Shown: positions 31,741-43,353, numbered from the stretch's first letter. The stretch: DNA of 64,000 bases from Melieria omissa (GCA_963971225.1 OZ020269.1:15560421-15624420); one strand, 5' to 3'. Notes: a model not told the origin generated them from the letters alone. Numbers and translations: made by a program.

Positions 31741-34630
31741 ATATCTGTGCCAGATGGAGTTCCTTAGACGTTAAATGCTCGCAAAGCAATGATCGCTTAG
31801 GAGGTTCATTCATTGCGAATTTAAGCGGTCATTTGATGTCGAACTTAGAGATCTCAACTTAGAGACCCAAATACGGGATTTCCAGTCATGTAAAGCGAGG
31901 CAGGAGCACAGAACTTCGTTTGTTAAATTGGAAAATAATCGATTTTTTGTACTGCCTTTAACTTCTGTCTATCTTTAGGAGCCCAATGGATCTTGACTAC
32001 TTCTGCATTGATCAAACTGTGGGTTTCGATTGGACTCTAGTATCTCTCTTGTTCCTCTTCTTTTCCCGAATATGCTTGAGAATCAAATTAACACTTTTTG
32101 AAATCGAATAGAGCGACTAGTGTCCCATCGATACTAATTGCTTGGACAATGCTAAAGCTAATGCGGAACGTTTTGAACATTCCAGCCCATTCGTTGCGGT
32201 CCTCTCACTCAACACACACACACACAGTGCTCAGCCCACGATGCCTCAATCTGCACCGACTTGCGCAGCTCTGCTCGAAACGCCATCACAAAACGCCCGT
32301 TAATGGCCCCTTAAGCCCTTCCTATGCCATTTAATCGGCGCGTACCTTATGACTCTATAATGACTTTCTTAAAGGCTAAACCTGAAAGAGTAATGCACAC
32401 GCATTAAAGCCAACTGAAAATTATCGCCTTCACACCAAGCGGCAATGCCAAAAATGGAGTGCGAAGGCAGCGACGCAGGACCAAAGGCCAGCGAAACAAA
32501 ATGGTTGTTGGTGGGTTGTCTGTTGCGCTTGCAGCGGGATGTTGCTGGTGTCGGAAACGGTGATATTCATATTTGCCTTTATTTGCTATTTACACACTGT
32601 TCTTATGCAGACGCAACAACTACAACAACAACAACACCAACGAAATTAAACGACATGGAAATCAGTGCGGCGCATGCGTCTTCTATATGTGCAGAATTTT
32701 TCAACTTTAATGGCAGCAATCAATTGCCGTAAATTGCGCCGCAACAGCAACAAGCGGCGCGCAATCAAGTGCTGCCACCACGTTGCCAACTGCAACGTCA
32801 ATCGAGCAACAGCAACAATGCAACAACTGTCGAAGGAGGATGTGCTGTCAGCTGTTGGTTGGCGCGCAGGCGCAAAGTTCACTGCGCGCAATCGACACAA
32901 AAGTCAAGCGGAAACTCAAGGTTTCTCTTGCATTTGCATTCATTTTATTGATTTGCATTTTCTTGTCGTCGTTGTTGTTGGTGTTGGTGTTGCTGCAATT
33001 TACTAATGTAAAATCATCCACATCCAGCTGCGCTGATTTTGCTACATTTTTTGCTTGGCACTTGATTGTTGCCATGGTTGTTGTTGTTGTTGTTGTTGTT
33101 ATAATATTATTGTTGTTGCTGTGTGGTGATTGCGTTGACCCAAAAACTTTGACATTCAGTTCCGCACCCAATCCAAACGCTGCCCCATCAATCGATCCAT
33201 GGATCGTGCGTTGGTGTTGGCTGCATTCGACATTCGTTGTTACCAATTGTTTTTATTGTTGTTGCTGTTTTTTCTTGTTTTTTGTGTGCTGTTCCATGGC
33301 TCAATGTATGCAGCGGAATCACTGCCAGGGCGGCACGTTTCGCTCATCATGAGATAATTTTGCAAAAAACAGCAACATTTCTCATGTTTTCTTTAAAGGA
33401 AATCAAAAGTTTCCAAGTGGCTTTAAAAATAATAACAACAAGCCATATGCTAAAAGCCCATAATTTGCGCTCAACTCAACCGCTAAATATTTTTGTTAAA
33501 CTTTATATATTTTTTGCGTATAAAATGCCAAATTAGAATTAAAACATGCCAACGTAAAATTAATTAAAAAAAAATATAAAATTAAAAAAAAATTGTATAT
33601 CATGAAATCCACAACGCAGCGCACGCAATTTTCTAACCTGAGCTTCTCACAAACTGTGGGTCAAGTTCACTTTCGTGTGGCTGCCAAAAAACTACAACAA
33701 AAAACAAATAACAACAACAAAAACAACAAGAGATCGCCAGCCACAAATCGACTTTAGCAAAAATGATAATAATACAAGAAAAAGTGATGTGTAATTACAG
33801 ACTTGCCCGATCAAGACCGAGAAGAAAGAGGAAGAAGAGGAAGCGGGCGCAAAGGACGAAGTGGAAGTGCAGAGTCTGGAGGGGGGAATTTATCAAACTT
33901 CCGAGAGGAGCACATAATTAGGGGCAATTTTCAAAGAACAAGCGTTTTCAGCTTGATTTGTTGGTTTTGTTGTTGTTGTTATTTTGATCTGAATTTGTGT
34001 AGTTGTTGCTGCTGTTGTGTACTTTTTTTGCTAACACATTGCGCGGCGCCCATTCTGTGCGTGTTTTCCTTGCACCCTTCTGCCGCACTCGGGATTTTAA
34101 CTTTTGCTTTATATTTTTTAAATGTTACTTTATTTTCTTTTCATTTTTGTGTTTTTTTGTGTGCTTTGCTGCAAATCCATTGCAGTTTGTGTGCAACTAT
34201 TCTAGTCCCGCCAACTGCTCCGTGTGGATTCGTGTGTTTCGATGTCGGCTTTCAAATCATTCCTGGAATACATTCATCGGCGCGTTCGGCGTCCGAACTG
34301 TTGAACAGTTGCAAATTATATGGTTGCAGCCTGTGCAGTTGTTTTCGATTTGTTTGTCTGTTGTTGCAGTTGTTGCCTGCTAGTTTTTAACACACATTTT
34401 TTTTGTAAAATGGATTGAATAGTTTAGGTAGAAATCGAAAAAAAGATGTTCAATGCAACATATGGTCAGGTGTTGTTGTTGTTAAGGGTTAAACAGTTTG
34501 TGATGCAAGCTTTAATGTTTCATTGATGTCTGTCATGACTAATACAACACAGCCGGAAATTGTGAGTTCTTATTAGAAATTGCATGCTTATCATTTCAAA
34601 TGACAATACGCTTCAGTCTTGAAAGAGAAA
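31741..34630. other. Spacer with CAA/GTT-rich low-complexity DNA
   Basis: Contains (CA)n near 32212-32226, GTT/CAA triplet runs (32610-32640, 32960-32995, 33075-33120, 33970-34020) and no recognisable domain in any frame. Long open frames here come from GTT and TTG repeats. A GA-rich patch at 33797-33915 follows an ATTACAG and is open in one frame, but nothing else supports an exon. Confidence 0.4.
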
Positions 34631-34635
34631 TATTA

Positions 34636-34782
34636 GTAGAGTTCACTCTTTATAGCATTTTAGGTGTAAAATTGCTATCGTAGCAATCTTTTGCTACAAC
34701 TGCCTTCGAAAAAATTCCAAAAATTCAAAAATTGCCACGATATCAACTTTACACCTGAAATGCTATAAAGACTGAACTCCAC
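34636..34782. mobile_element. TA-flanked MITE with long inverted repeats
   Basis: About 147 bp, nearly a hairpin. The left arm GTAGAGTTCACTCTTTATAG and reversed right arm GTGGAGTTCAGTCTTTATAG continue to match through AGGTGTAAA and TATCG, about 45 bp in all. TA borders both ends. Confidence 0.8.
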
Positions 34783-35062
34783 TAGTGTGTTTGTATAAAT
34801 TAGTTGTGAATCTTCCTAGTTTACCCTGTTTTGTCTTGTTTTTCTTATATAATTTGCATAGCTTGCGTAAAAGTATAGTAACTTTTGTCCATCAATGTTG
34901 CCTTCTTTCCATCGGCAGGATTTACAACGTCCATCTTTTTCATGGAGAACTAAGAAATGTTCTGCAAACAAATTTTCCAATCGGATCCAATTAGTCCAAT
35001 CTTATCTATCAATTTTCTTCTTCTTCTTCTTTACTGGCACGACAGCCCGATTACAAGACTAA

Positions 35063-35506
35063 AGGCTTGATTACACGTAACGAGTCGAGTGACGAGACAT
35101 CAAAATGGTACTAGGCCGAAAGAATTGGGATAGCGAGCAAAAGCGACGAGTTGTTCAAACGTATTTTGACACGTGGCGAGTCAGTTCGGTTTTACAATCC
35201 ACAAAATGAGCTAAGCAACTCGCGCAATTAAACTCAACCGAGCGAAAAGTGGTGTGTGACGCATTCCGCATGTTACGAGCGATTCCGCATGTGACGAGCG
35301 ATTCCGCGAATCGCTGCGAAAAAAAGACAAATATAACGGTAAAGTAGTGTTCGCTCGGCCTAGCAAACAAAATGTGATTCTAGTGACTCTCTCGCCACTT
35401 TCATCGGCCACTGACTCATTCAAGAACTCGCCTTACCGTTTAGACGAAACGAGTACTCGTTAGAGTTGATGTCCCGTCGCTCTACTCGTTACGTGTAATC
35501 AAGCCT
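35063..35506. mobile_element. MITE, 444 bp, with about 40-bp inverted repeats
   Basis: Both ends begin AGGCTTGATTACACGTAACG and stay alike through GACG...GACATCAA (3-4 mismatches). The interior is non-coding and contains a short tandem duplication of GCATGTkACGAGCGATTCC near 35267-35305. No clear target duplication was found, so the superfamily is open. Confidence 0.8.
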
Positions 35507-35689
35507 AGCTACCCGAAACCAACCGTGTTGTGCGTGTGAATTTTTTACAAGGTTGGAAGGGACCTACAGTTTTATGCCGATTCCGAACGGCGAGTTGGGA
35601 GCTTTTTCTTATGCAATTTTTACTCTCAGAGGTTTGTTGTTTTGTTGTTGTTTTTTCTTTTTTTGGTGTATCTATCAATCAATCTAATT

Positions 35690-36885
35690 AAATTCAATGA
35701 AATAAAATTTATTTTAATTCAACTAATTTTAATTAATTTCATTTGAATTCATATCAATTTCATGCAATTCAATTCATTTTGATTTAATCCAATCCAATTA
35801 AATTTAATTTAATTCAATTCAATAAACTCCAATCTAATTAAATTCAATTTGATTTATTTTAATTCAATTATTTGCAATGCAATTTTATTTTTTATTTAAT
35901 ACAATTTTATTTAATACAATATCGTCAAATCTAATTCCATCAAAACCAATCCAATCCAATTAATGTAACTCAATTCAATCCAATCCAATGTAGTTCAATT
36001 CAATTCAGTTGAATTCAATTCAATTCAAATTAATTAAATCCATTTTTATTCAATCTGATTCAATTCATTTTAGTTTAATTGAATCCAATTCAATTCATTT
36101 TAATTTAATTCAATTAAATCTTATCACATCCAGTTCAATTTTTTTCAATTCAATGCATTTCCATTCAGTTCGTTTTAAATTAATTGCATTCATTTTAATC
36201 TAATGTAATCCAATTCTTATTCAATCCAATACAATTAATTTTAGTTTAACTCATTTCAATCCAAACCAATTCAATCCAATAAAATCCAATCCAATTCAGT
36301 TTAAATCAATTCAATCCAATTCAATTCATTTCAAAACAATTCAATCCAATCTACTCAAATCCAGTTCAATTCAATTTATTATAATAATTCAATTCGTTTT
36401 AATTCAATTCATTTTAAGTCTTGACTGATTTTAAGTCTATTGATTAATCCAATCTAATCAAATCTGATTCATCTGGTCCAATCGAATTCATTCCGTTTTA
36501 ACTCGATCGAATTCAATTCATTTAATTTCCATTCAATTCAATTCAACTCAATCCAATTAAATTCATTTTATTGTAATTCTGTTCCATCCAGTTCAATTAA
36601 TTTGAATTCAATTCAATCCTATTCAATTAATTTAAATGCAATCCAATAAAATGCAATCCAAGACAATTAAATCAATTTCATTTCAAATTAATCCTATTCA
36701 ATTAATTAAAATTCAATCAAATCAAATCAAATGCAATCCAACCCATTTCAATTCCATTCAATTCGATTCATTTAAATTCAGTTCAATCTAATCAAATTTA
36801 TTGAATGAAATTTATTTCAATTTAATTCACTCATTTCAGTACTTCACTTTACTCAGATCATTCCAACAATGCAATTCAATTCAAT
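35690..36885. repeat. Degenerate pentanucleotide satellite (TTCAA-type)
   Basis: About 1.2 kb built from variants of AATTC and AATCC words (CAATTCAATTCAATCCAATC and similar), with no coding content. The 64-codon frame at 36009 is a product of the repeat. Confidence 0.9.
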
Positions 36886-37560
36886 TCTTCCCAAAGAAAG
36901 AAATTGCACAGCAATAAATTGCACGATAAACCCATAACAAGATGTATCCGATTTGGTAATTTAAGAAGTTCGCGTAAAAATTATATAAAAAAATTACATA
37001 TTGTTATGGGTTCATTATATCGTACGACTTATACGTAACACAAACGCTAATTTCTTAGATTTTAATATGAATTTTTTTCACTTGTGTAATTGGTCTTCTT
37101 TGTAAGAGAATTATTTCAAGACTAATTGGTAATCAAATAAATAAATAAAATAAATAAATATTGCTGACCGGGAAGTTATTGTTCCACTACTTACATCGAT
37201 AGTTTTCACAATAATAATGTGTCTTCTTCTTTGAAAATAAAATGGTACAATCTTCATACCTTATTTCATTCGAAACATAATCCCGTTTTTATGATTTCTT
37301 TGGCTGATTTTGAATTAAAACAAAATCAATCGCTGTCAGTGGAATTAGTGCTGCTTTGCAAGCGGCGCCTTGATTCTACTAAACAAATATTTTGAAATGC
37401 AGATATTTTACTTATAAATTACGTTTATTTAAAAATATTGTATTTCATGTTTCATTTTAATTTTTATTTAATTTTTTAATAATTTTTTACATAATTTTTT
37501 ACATAATTTTTTATATTTTATTTGTATAGTTCAGTGCTACTTTTAAAAATGCACTTATGT
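36886..37560. other. AT-rich spacer before the tRNA cluster
   Basis: No open frame, inverted repeat or RNA gene that I can support. AATTTTTTACAT words repeat near 37480-37520. Confidence 0.4.
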
Positions 37561-37633
37561 GCCGAAATAGCTCAGTTGGGAGAGCGTTAGACTGAAGATC
37601 TAAAGGTCCCCGGTTAAATCCCGGGTTTCGGCA
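37561..37633 (+). tRNA. tRNA-Phe(GAA), possibly defective
   Basis: A 73-nt cloverleaf: acceptor GCCGAAA/TTTCGGC, D-arm GCTC/GAGC, anticodon loop CTGAAGA (anticodon GAA), T-stem CCCGG/CCGGG. It differs from the two other copies only in the T loop, TTAAATC instead of TTCAATC. That puts A at position 56, normally an invariant C that pairs with G19 and also part of the pol III B box. A T8 terminator follows at 37646-37653. Stems are intact, so it may be transcribed poorly or be a young pseudogene. Confidence 0.85.
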
Positions 37634-37653
37634 AGGCAGCTACGATTTTTTTT

Positions 37654-39227
37654 AATAAATCAAAAAAGTATTTCCTATAAAAAATCTCACCTAAGCTTTG
37701 TTGATTGCATTCGCTCTTCCACTACGCATTTCAGTGCCGTCGGCTAAAAGTGCCGACGCCAATCGATGTCGTCTGCTGCCAATGCGGCAATGCGCATTGC
37801 CAATTTTCCTAATGCCGTGTTTTAACGCTTTTTCACTCATTCATCAAAACTTGCAAACTTAAAAATGTGTAGCGGTAAATGTGGCCGCCGAAGGGTTGCA
37901 GACTACAACTGGCCAAATGTTTGGCTTACACGAAAACATATTTCATAAATATTCAAACAAAAAACAATACAAGCAGCTTGTTGTTGTTGTTGTTGCAGTT
38001 TGTGTTGGCCAGTTGTTGCAAGTAAACTGCAACGCCAACAAGCTGCATCCTGCAAATATGCGCCGCCCAACATTTGTTTTTGCGTTGACGCAATTTGGTG
38101 GAGGGGGAGAGAGTTTCTTAGCGCTCAATATTTAATATTTCTATTTCGGTGAGGGTAACGAATGGAACATAAAATATAGGAGCTAACTGAGGCGGACAGC
38201 GATCAGAGTGGCGATAAAGTGGCTAAGTGAAAAAATGAGATATTTATGTTAATAAATTTTGCTGTTACCCAAACATGGGGCGAGTAGATATGCAAAATTT
38301 GGCGTTGTTCGTTGTTGGGGCATTGAATATATTTTGAAAATTTGTTGTTATAATAAGAACGATGTGGATTTATGAGCAGTAAATTCTTACAAATTTGGTT
38401 TATATTGCACGTTTTGACTAAAATAATTGAGTTGTACATTTGCCGAAACCCGGGATTGAACCGGGGACCTTTAGATCTTCAGTCTAACGCTCTCCCAACT
38501 GAGCTATTTCGGCACATAAACAAATCCCAACATAACTATATAGTTCAATACACAATTCAGGCAATATTCAACTGATTTCAAACTTATTAAAAAGTGATTG
38601 ATAAACAGGAGACTTGCATTTGAGCTGAATGAATATTTTTCATCATTTCTTTTGGCAATTAGTTTTAGAGACAACAGGTTTTTATTAATTAATACAAATA
38701 CAAAATTTGTTCTTTTTTTTGTTGTTGTCCCTACATAAATTTCAAAACCTACAAACGCTGCCAGGCATTGGCATTAAATTACAAAGAACTTTAGACATAT
38801 TTACCAACGCAGCTACCAAGTTACTGAATAATTTTTGAATTTCTTTGGTTGTATGAGGAGTGAAAATGTTTTTTTTGTTGTCACAGCCTCGAGCATTACA
38901 GCTGAAAAACGCATTGCATCGATATGAACGCATGGGGCGGAAGAAATTTCAATTTTGTTTACCTTCATAAAAGCATAAAAGCCGAAGAAACGAAAGACCA
39001 CAAAGTGTTCGAGCCGAAGAAGAAAGAATTTAAATGAAATTTGTTGACTGCGCAGAGAAGACAATAATGAAGTTACGAGTAGAATGCATTGTGTTAAAAA
39101 GTAATTAATTACAGTAAAGTTTTGCTGCGGTCAACTGTTTCAAGACAATTTGTCGAATTTGTAAACCTTTTCTAGGGTTCTTGCTACAAGAAAGTCGGTT
39201 TAAGTTAGATTGGTAACAAAGCTGGGT
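37654..39227. other. Spacer around the second tRNA
   Basis: Apart from the tRNA at 38441-38513 I see only a GTT run (37981-38000) and AT-rich DNA. Open frames here lack motifs. Confidence 0.4.
38441..38513 (-). tRNA. tRNA-Phe(GAA)
   Basis: Standard 73-nt tRNA-Phe on the minus strand with all four stems paired, anticodon GAA and canonical T loop TTCAATC. It lies about 0.8 kb from, and divergent to, the first copy. The 3' flank has only a short T run (T4, from 38423-38420 on the minus strand), a weak pol III stop. Confidence 0.95.
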
Positions 39228-39894
39228 TATGTTGTTGCATTTTCAATTGAACATCCGATTTGTGAGCATTTCTATTGATATTATAATCAATTTTAAAAAT
39301 TTATTTATCTATTTCTACAAATTTCATTCATTCATTTCTAAAAATTTCATTCATTTGCTGCAATCAACCAATTAAAAAATTTTCAAAATAAAATAATGAA
39401 CTTAAATTATGTTGTTGAATTTATCATTTAAAACTTGCAGATTTCCGAGCATCTTTATTGATACTACAGTCAATTCAAAAAATTCATTTATTATTTTATA
39501 AAAATTTCATACAATTGCTCCAACTGCGATCCACCAAATAAAAAATTTTTTTTAGTTAAATTTGTTGTTGCATTTTCCACTAAACACTCAGATTTGTTAG
39601 CATATTGATAGATTTTCATTATAATCAATTCTAAATTTTTTTTATTTATTTCTAAAATTTGCAGTCCTATTCTGCAACTGCAATCAATACACTGGTTAAC
39701 AAAACTTTAACTTTTTTTTGTCACATGAAAACTTATATCGAATTTTGAATGTACTAGGGCCACTAAAAAATAATATGTGAATGAAAAAAAATTGACACGT
39801 CAGGTTTCCTTGTGACATCAAAACATATATTCTCTTAAAAAGGACAAACATCAGCTACATTTAGAGAAATTATTGCTTAATATAGAAAAAATAC

Positions 39895-41433
39895 TTATGA
39901 TTTTCGTGAATATTTGGCTTCTGGAAGGTCTTTTTTAAGTCTCCTACAAAAATCTTCTAGCATTCCTGCGCTCCATTTCCCTTGATAGCGCTTCTCCATT
40001 AAGGAAATCTCCTGATGGAACCTCTCGCCTTGTTCGTCACTCACAGCACCCAAATGTGCGGGAAATAAATCCAGATAAGAGTCCAGCATATGTATTTTTA
40101 AGGACATATTACACCCCAAAGCTTGATATGACATTATAAGTTCATTTATTAAGTCTTTGTAATTTTCCGATTTATGGTTTCCTAGAAAATTTTGGACAAC
40201 GTTCACAAAACATTTCCAGGCGAGTTTTTCCTGATCATTCAGGTTTTCTTCAAAGCTCGTATACATTATCAGTTGCCGTATTTGTGAACCTACAAATATT
40301 CCCTCTTTAATTTTTGCCTCGCTGAGTTTAGGGAATTCCTCTTTAAGATAAACAAATCTCTAGGTATAGCTTTTACAAAATTTTTTATCAGGCCGAGCTT
40401 TATGTGCAATGGTGGTAAAAGAATGTCATCAGTGCTCACTAAAGGATCATTTTTAACATTTTTTTGGCTTGGAGTGAGTGATCCACCCTTGGACCACACT
40501 TTCTGTTTATAGTGATTTTTTCTTTCCCTACTGTCCCATTCGCAAATGAAACAGCAAAATTTTGTCCAAGCAGAAGTGCAATGACTTTAAAATCGCCACA
40601 AATTTTCCAAGCGTGTTTACTATATTCAATTTTTTCAAGAAGAAATCTCATATTTTCGTAAGTCTCTTTCATATCAGAACCACGAGCAACCGGCACTGAA
40701 GGAAGTTTATTCCCGTTTTGCAGCAACACTGCTTTCAAACTAGTTTTTGAGGAGTCAATGAAAAATCGCCAGTGATTTGGATCATATTCAATCAATAGAC
40801 TAAATCACGTGCTTTAGAAAAGTAAAGTCTTATTTCATCGTCACAATGTCGAATATAAGAAATTTTCGTATCAGGAGAAAGTAAATTCCAGTCGTTTAAT
40901 CTATACCCCAAAAGCTCAGCCTGTTTTTTAGACAGATTCAAATCACGTACTACATCGTTTAAATCACTTTGTGTCAATAAGTGCGGTTCTTTTGAAGTTG
41001 ACGGTTCATAACGTGGGTCACTATCTTCAGATACTTCCGGAGAAGAATCCTGATTTTCTGATCGATTTGGAGGCTTTGGCACATGCAGTTCGGCACTGGG
41101 CACTGGGTCTGTTGGCCGAAGACAAGTTTGGATACTAGGTAGTGTGTTTGTATTTGGTTGTAATGCCTTTTGTTTGGTTCGGTCCAAATCATTAGTAAAG
41201 CAAATGGCATATGTCTGGGTTCTTGTTTAGCCCAACCTAATAGCAGTCTCACACAAATGACAGAACATTTATGTGGAACCCAGGATTTATCTTGATTCCT
41301 CACAGGAAATCCAAAATAGTCTCAAAAAGCACTGTTCAATTAAGGACGTGTAATTTCGACGCTGAGATTTAAAAGTTAATTCTCCACACACATAACAAAA
41401 ACTGTCGGGGTCGTTAGAACACTTTCGTGGCAT
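39895..41433 (-). pseudogene. Decayed gene of a multi-copy uncharacterised arthropod family
   Basis: Starts at ATG 41433 (MPRKCSNDPDSFCYVCGELT) and ends at 39895 (...EAKYSRKS); about 513 codons including breaks. N-terminus: a Cys-rich module, CSNDPDSFCYVCGEL then HKCSVICVRLL. Middle: HLLTQSDLNDVVRDLNLSKK, then HWRFFIDSSKTSLKAVLLQN and WKICGDFKVIALLLGQ, then a Cys motif FCCFICEWDSRER in a shifted frame, and LLPPLHIKLGLIKNFVKA. C-terminus: GAVSDEQGERFHQEI and MEKRYQGKW. Frame breaks lie near 41300, 41190, 40550 and 40340, so it is dead. From memory, highly similar uncharacterised proteins occur in many copies in arthropod genomes. Function unknown; Asp/Asp/Glu spacing hints at an RNase H-fold transposase. 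Confidence 0.75.
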
Positions 41434-41549
41434 GTTTACGATGTAACAAACGTATATATGATGTTACTTAGTCGAATGCAAAGTTATATAATCGTATAAA
41501 TGAAGTTATTCAAAAAAAAAGACACGTATATAAGGTCCGAAATGAATAT

Positions 41550-41996
41550 TGTTACGAATACTAGTTCTAGTGGGCTGCTACGTATCACTGGATTGTGTAA
41601 TTTGAAAATGAAACAACTTTAATTATTCCAACGCAACCAATTCAAAACCAACAGTCACTTTATTATTCACATTTTTACACTTTACTGTTCGTACACTTAA
41701 GTATTTGCTTAATTACTCCGTGTGGCAACTTCACTTGCCAAAACCAGACTGACTCGCTGCGCCGCATCCGGCTGCCTTTTATACCTGTCAGGCCATCGCG
41801 CAGATCGTTCCCGCACATTCCGGAGTGGACTAAAAGTTTCCATCATTGCCAGGTTGGACTAAAAGTTATTATCGCGGCCGTCTTTGCCAGATTGGACTAA
41901 AAGTTGTTATCGCGGCCGTCGTTGCCAGATTGGATTATAGCATGGCACGTAGCGGCAGGGTTGCTTTGCACAGCGACAGACTGCCTTATCGTTACA
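41550..41996 (-). mobile_element. Solo LTR nested in the transposon
   Basis: 447 bp beginning TGTAACG and ending CGTAACA when read on the minus strand, flanked by ATAT on both sides (41546-41549, 41997-42000). In that orientation it has TATAAAAGGCAGCC (41783-41770) and AATAAAG (41664-41658), i.e. promoter and polyadenylation parts of an LTR. A unit containing TTGGACTAAAAGTTrTTATC and CGCGGCCGTCkTTGCCAG is tandemly repeated near its start. The 4-bp duplication suggests the Ty3/gypsy group. Confidence 0.85.
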
Positions 41997-42410
41997 ATAT
42001 GTAGCTGTCACAAAAAAACTGAACGTGATTGAAACAAAATTATTAGATATTGTTAATGAGGGTACATCAACAAAACCAAAAATCGTCAAAAAGTTCGTGT
42101 GACAAAAACAGTGTTTACCAGTGTAATCAATTACACAAATTTTTGAAATAAAATTTGAAACTTAAACTATTTTGTTGCATTTTTTATTGAATACTTTTAG
42201 ATTTTTTAGTATTTCTATTGATATCATAGACAACTCTTGAAATTCATTTCTAAAATTTTCATTCATTTGCTGCAACTGTCATCAACCAACTTCAAAAATT
42301 AGTTTCATAAAATATTCAACTTAGGTTGAATATTTGAACAACGCATTTCTAAAATGTTTCATTCATCTGCTGCAACCAGCCATCGACTAATGTCAAAAAT
42401 AAAAAAAAAA

Positions 42411-43353
42411 ATTAACTAACAAAAAAAAAACAACAGACAACATTAAGAAAGACATTCACAACACAACACAACATTTAAAAGCAAAAGCAAAATTATAAAA
42501 TTGTGTTTCAAGTTTTTCTGTTTTTTCGACAACTTCCTGCCCGTAGGCTGAAAAGCTGAAATCGTTGCGTTTGTTGTAGTAGCCACGCAACGCTCAACGG
42601 AGAGGCACAACCGCCGACGGTGCGTCGCTTACCGTCGCGTTTATAGTCGCCCGTACATGTCTACTATTTACTGTTGTTGTTGCTGTTTTAGTTGTTCTTG
42701 TATCTGTGTCGCTTTATGAGGCATGAGCTCTTTTTTTTGTCCAGATTTTGTTGGCTTTTAACTTGGCGCTCGGCAATAATTTCATAATTATGGGGTTTCG
42801 AGCGCGCCAACTGATTCTGGCCACAAATGCACAAAACCGTTTGCGATTCCGATACAATATTTCTTTTTGCCGTTCGTCGGCTCGACGACTTGTGAGCGAC
42901 GAAGCGGTTTCAATGTCGCTAATGGGCGTGGCATTCCAGTGAAATGTGGCGCGTTTTTAAATGCTGCTCCCGATTTTTTCTTATTGTTATTGGAATTGTT
43001 GCTGCCTTGCTTCGAAAGAAGAAGAACAGCGGCGCATTTTAATTGTGGCACAAATATTGCGGTGGCAACATTCTGCTCAATGTTTGCAGAAAAAAAAACG
43101 GATTTCATTTAGCGAACAAGAACGCATTGCGAACAGCAACAAGTGTAGCTAATTTGTTGTTTTTGTGAACTAATGAGGTGTGCGAGTATTTTAATGCGCG
43201 GCACTGATAAGCTCGACTTGCCTGAATGTCACTTATCGCAGACTTCTGCAACAAAAAATATTCAAAAAATATACAATAAAATATTCTAAAATATTTTGTT
43301 TTTGTACACATTAGAAACCAATCCATGACTAACATATTGTTCCATGTTAGTCA
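42411..43353. other. Spacer before the third tRNA
   Basis: A more GC-rich patch at 42530-42650 and a GTT run near 42672-42690. No supportable gene. Confidence 0.4.

Larger units (their letters stand above)
39689..42124 (-). mobile_element. DNA transposon of unknown class carrying an uncharacterised gene
   Basis: The ends are ACACTGGTTAACA at left and, reversed, ACACTGGTAAACA at right. A second matching block, TTTTTGTCACAyGAA, lies just inside both ends. The 7-bp AATCAAT flanks both sides (39682-39688 and 42125-42131). Removing the element and one AATCAAT restores a normal unit of the surrounding tandem array. After subtracting the nested solo LTR and its 4-bp duplication the element is about 1,985 bp and holds a single decayed gene on the minus strand. 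Termini plus target duplication show DNA-mediated insertion; the superfamily is not one I can name. Confidence 0.8.
39228..42410. repeat. Tandem array, about four 150-190-bp units, split by a transposon
   Basis: Units begin with a TGTTGTTGCATTTT-like motif at about 39231, 39410, 39563 and 42172. Each continues through a TTGATAyTAywrTCAATT-like block, ATTTCATTCATTTGCTGCAA and CAATCAACCAA. The third unit is interrupted after TGCAATCAAT by the element at 39689-42124 and resumes as AATCAATTACAC. Confidence 0.7.

Noticed and set aside
33797..33915. GA-rich open segment after ATTACAG, ending in TAA
   Set aside because: Acidic low-complexity peptide, no donor-side partner exon and no polyadenylation signal nearby; could be a terminal exon but evidence is too thin.
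32783..34390. Plus-strand open frames of 189 and 195 codons
   Set aside because: Built from GTT/TTG runs giving Val/Cys/Leu strings; no homology, no splice context that supports a gene.
36009..36203. 64-codon open frame of Ser/Ile/Phe/Asn repeats
   Set aside because: Translation of the pentanucleotide satellite.
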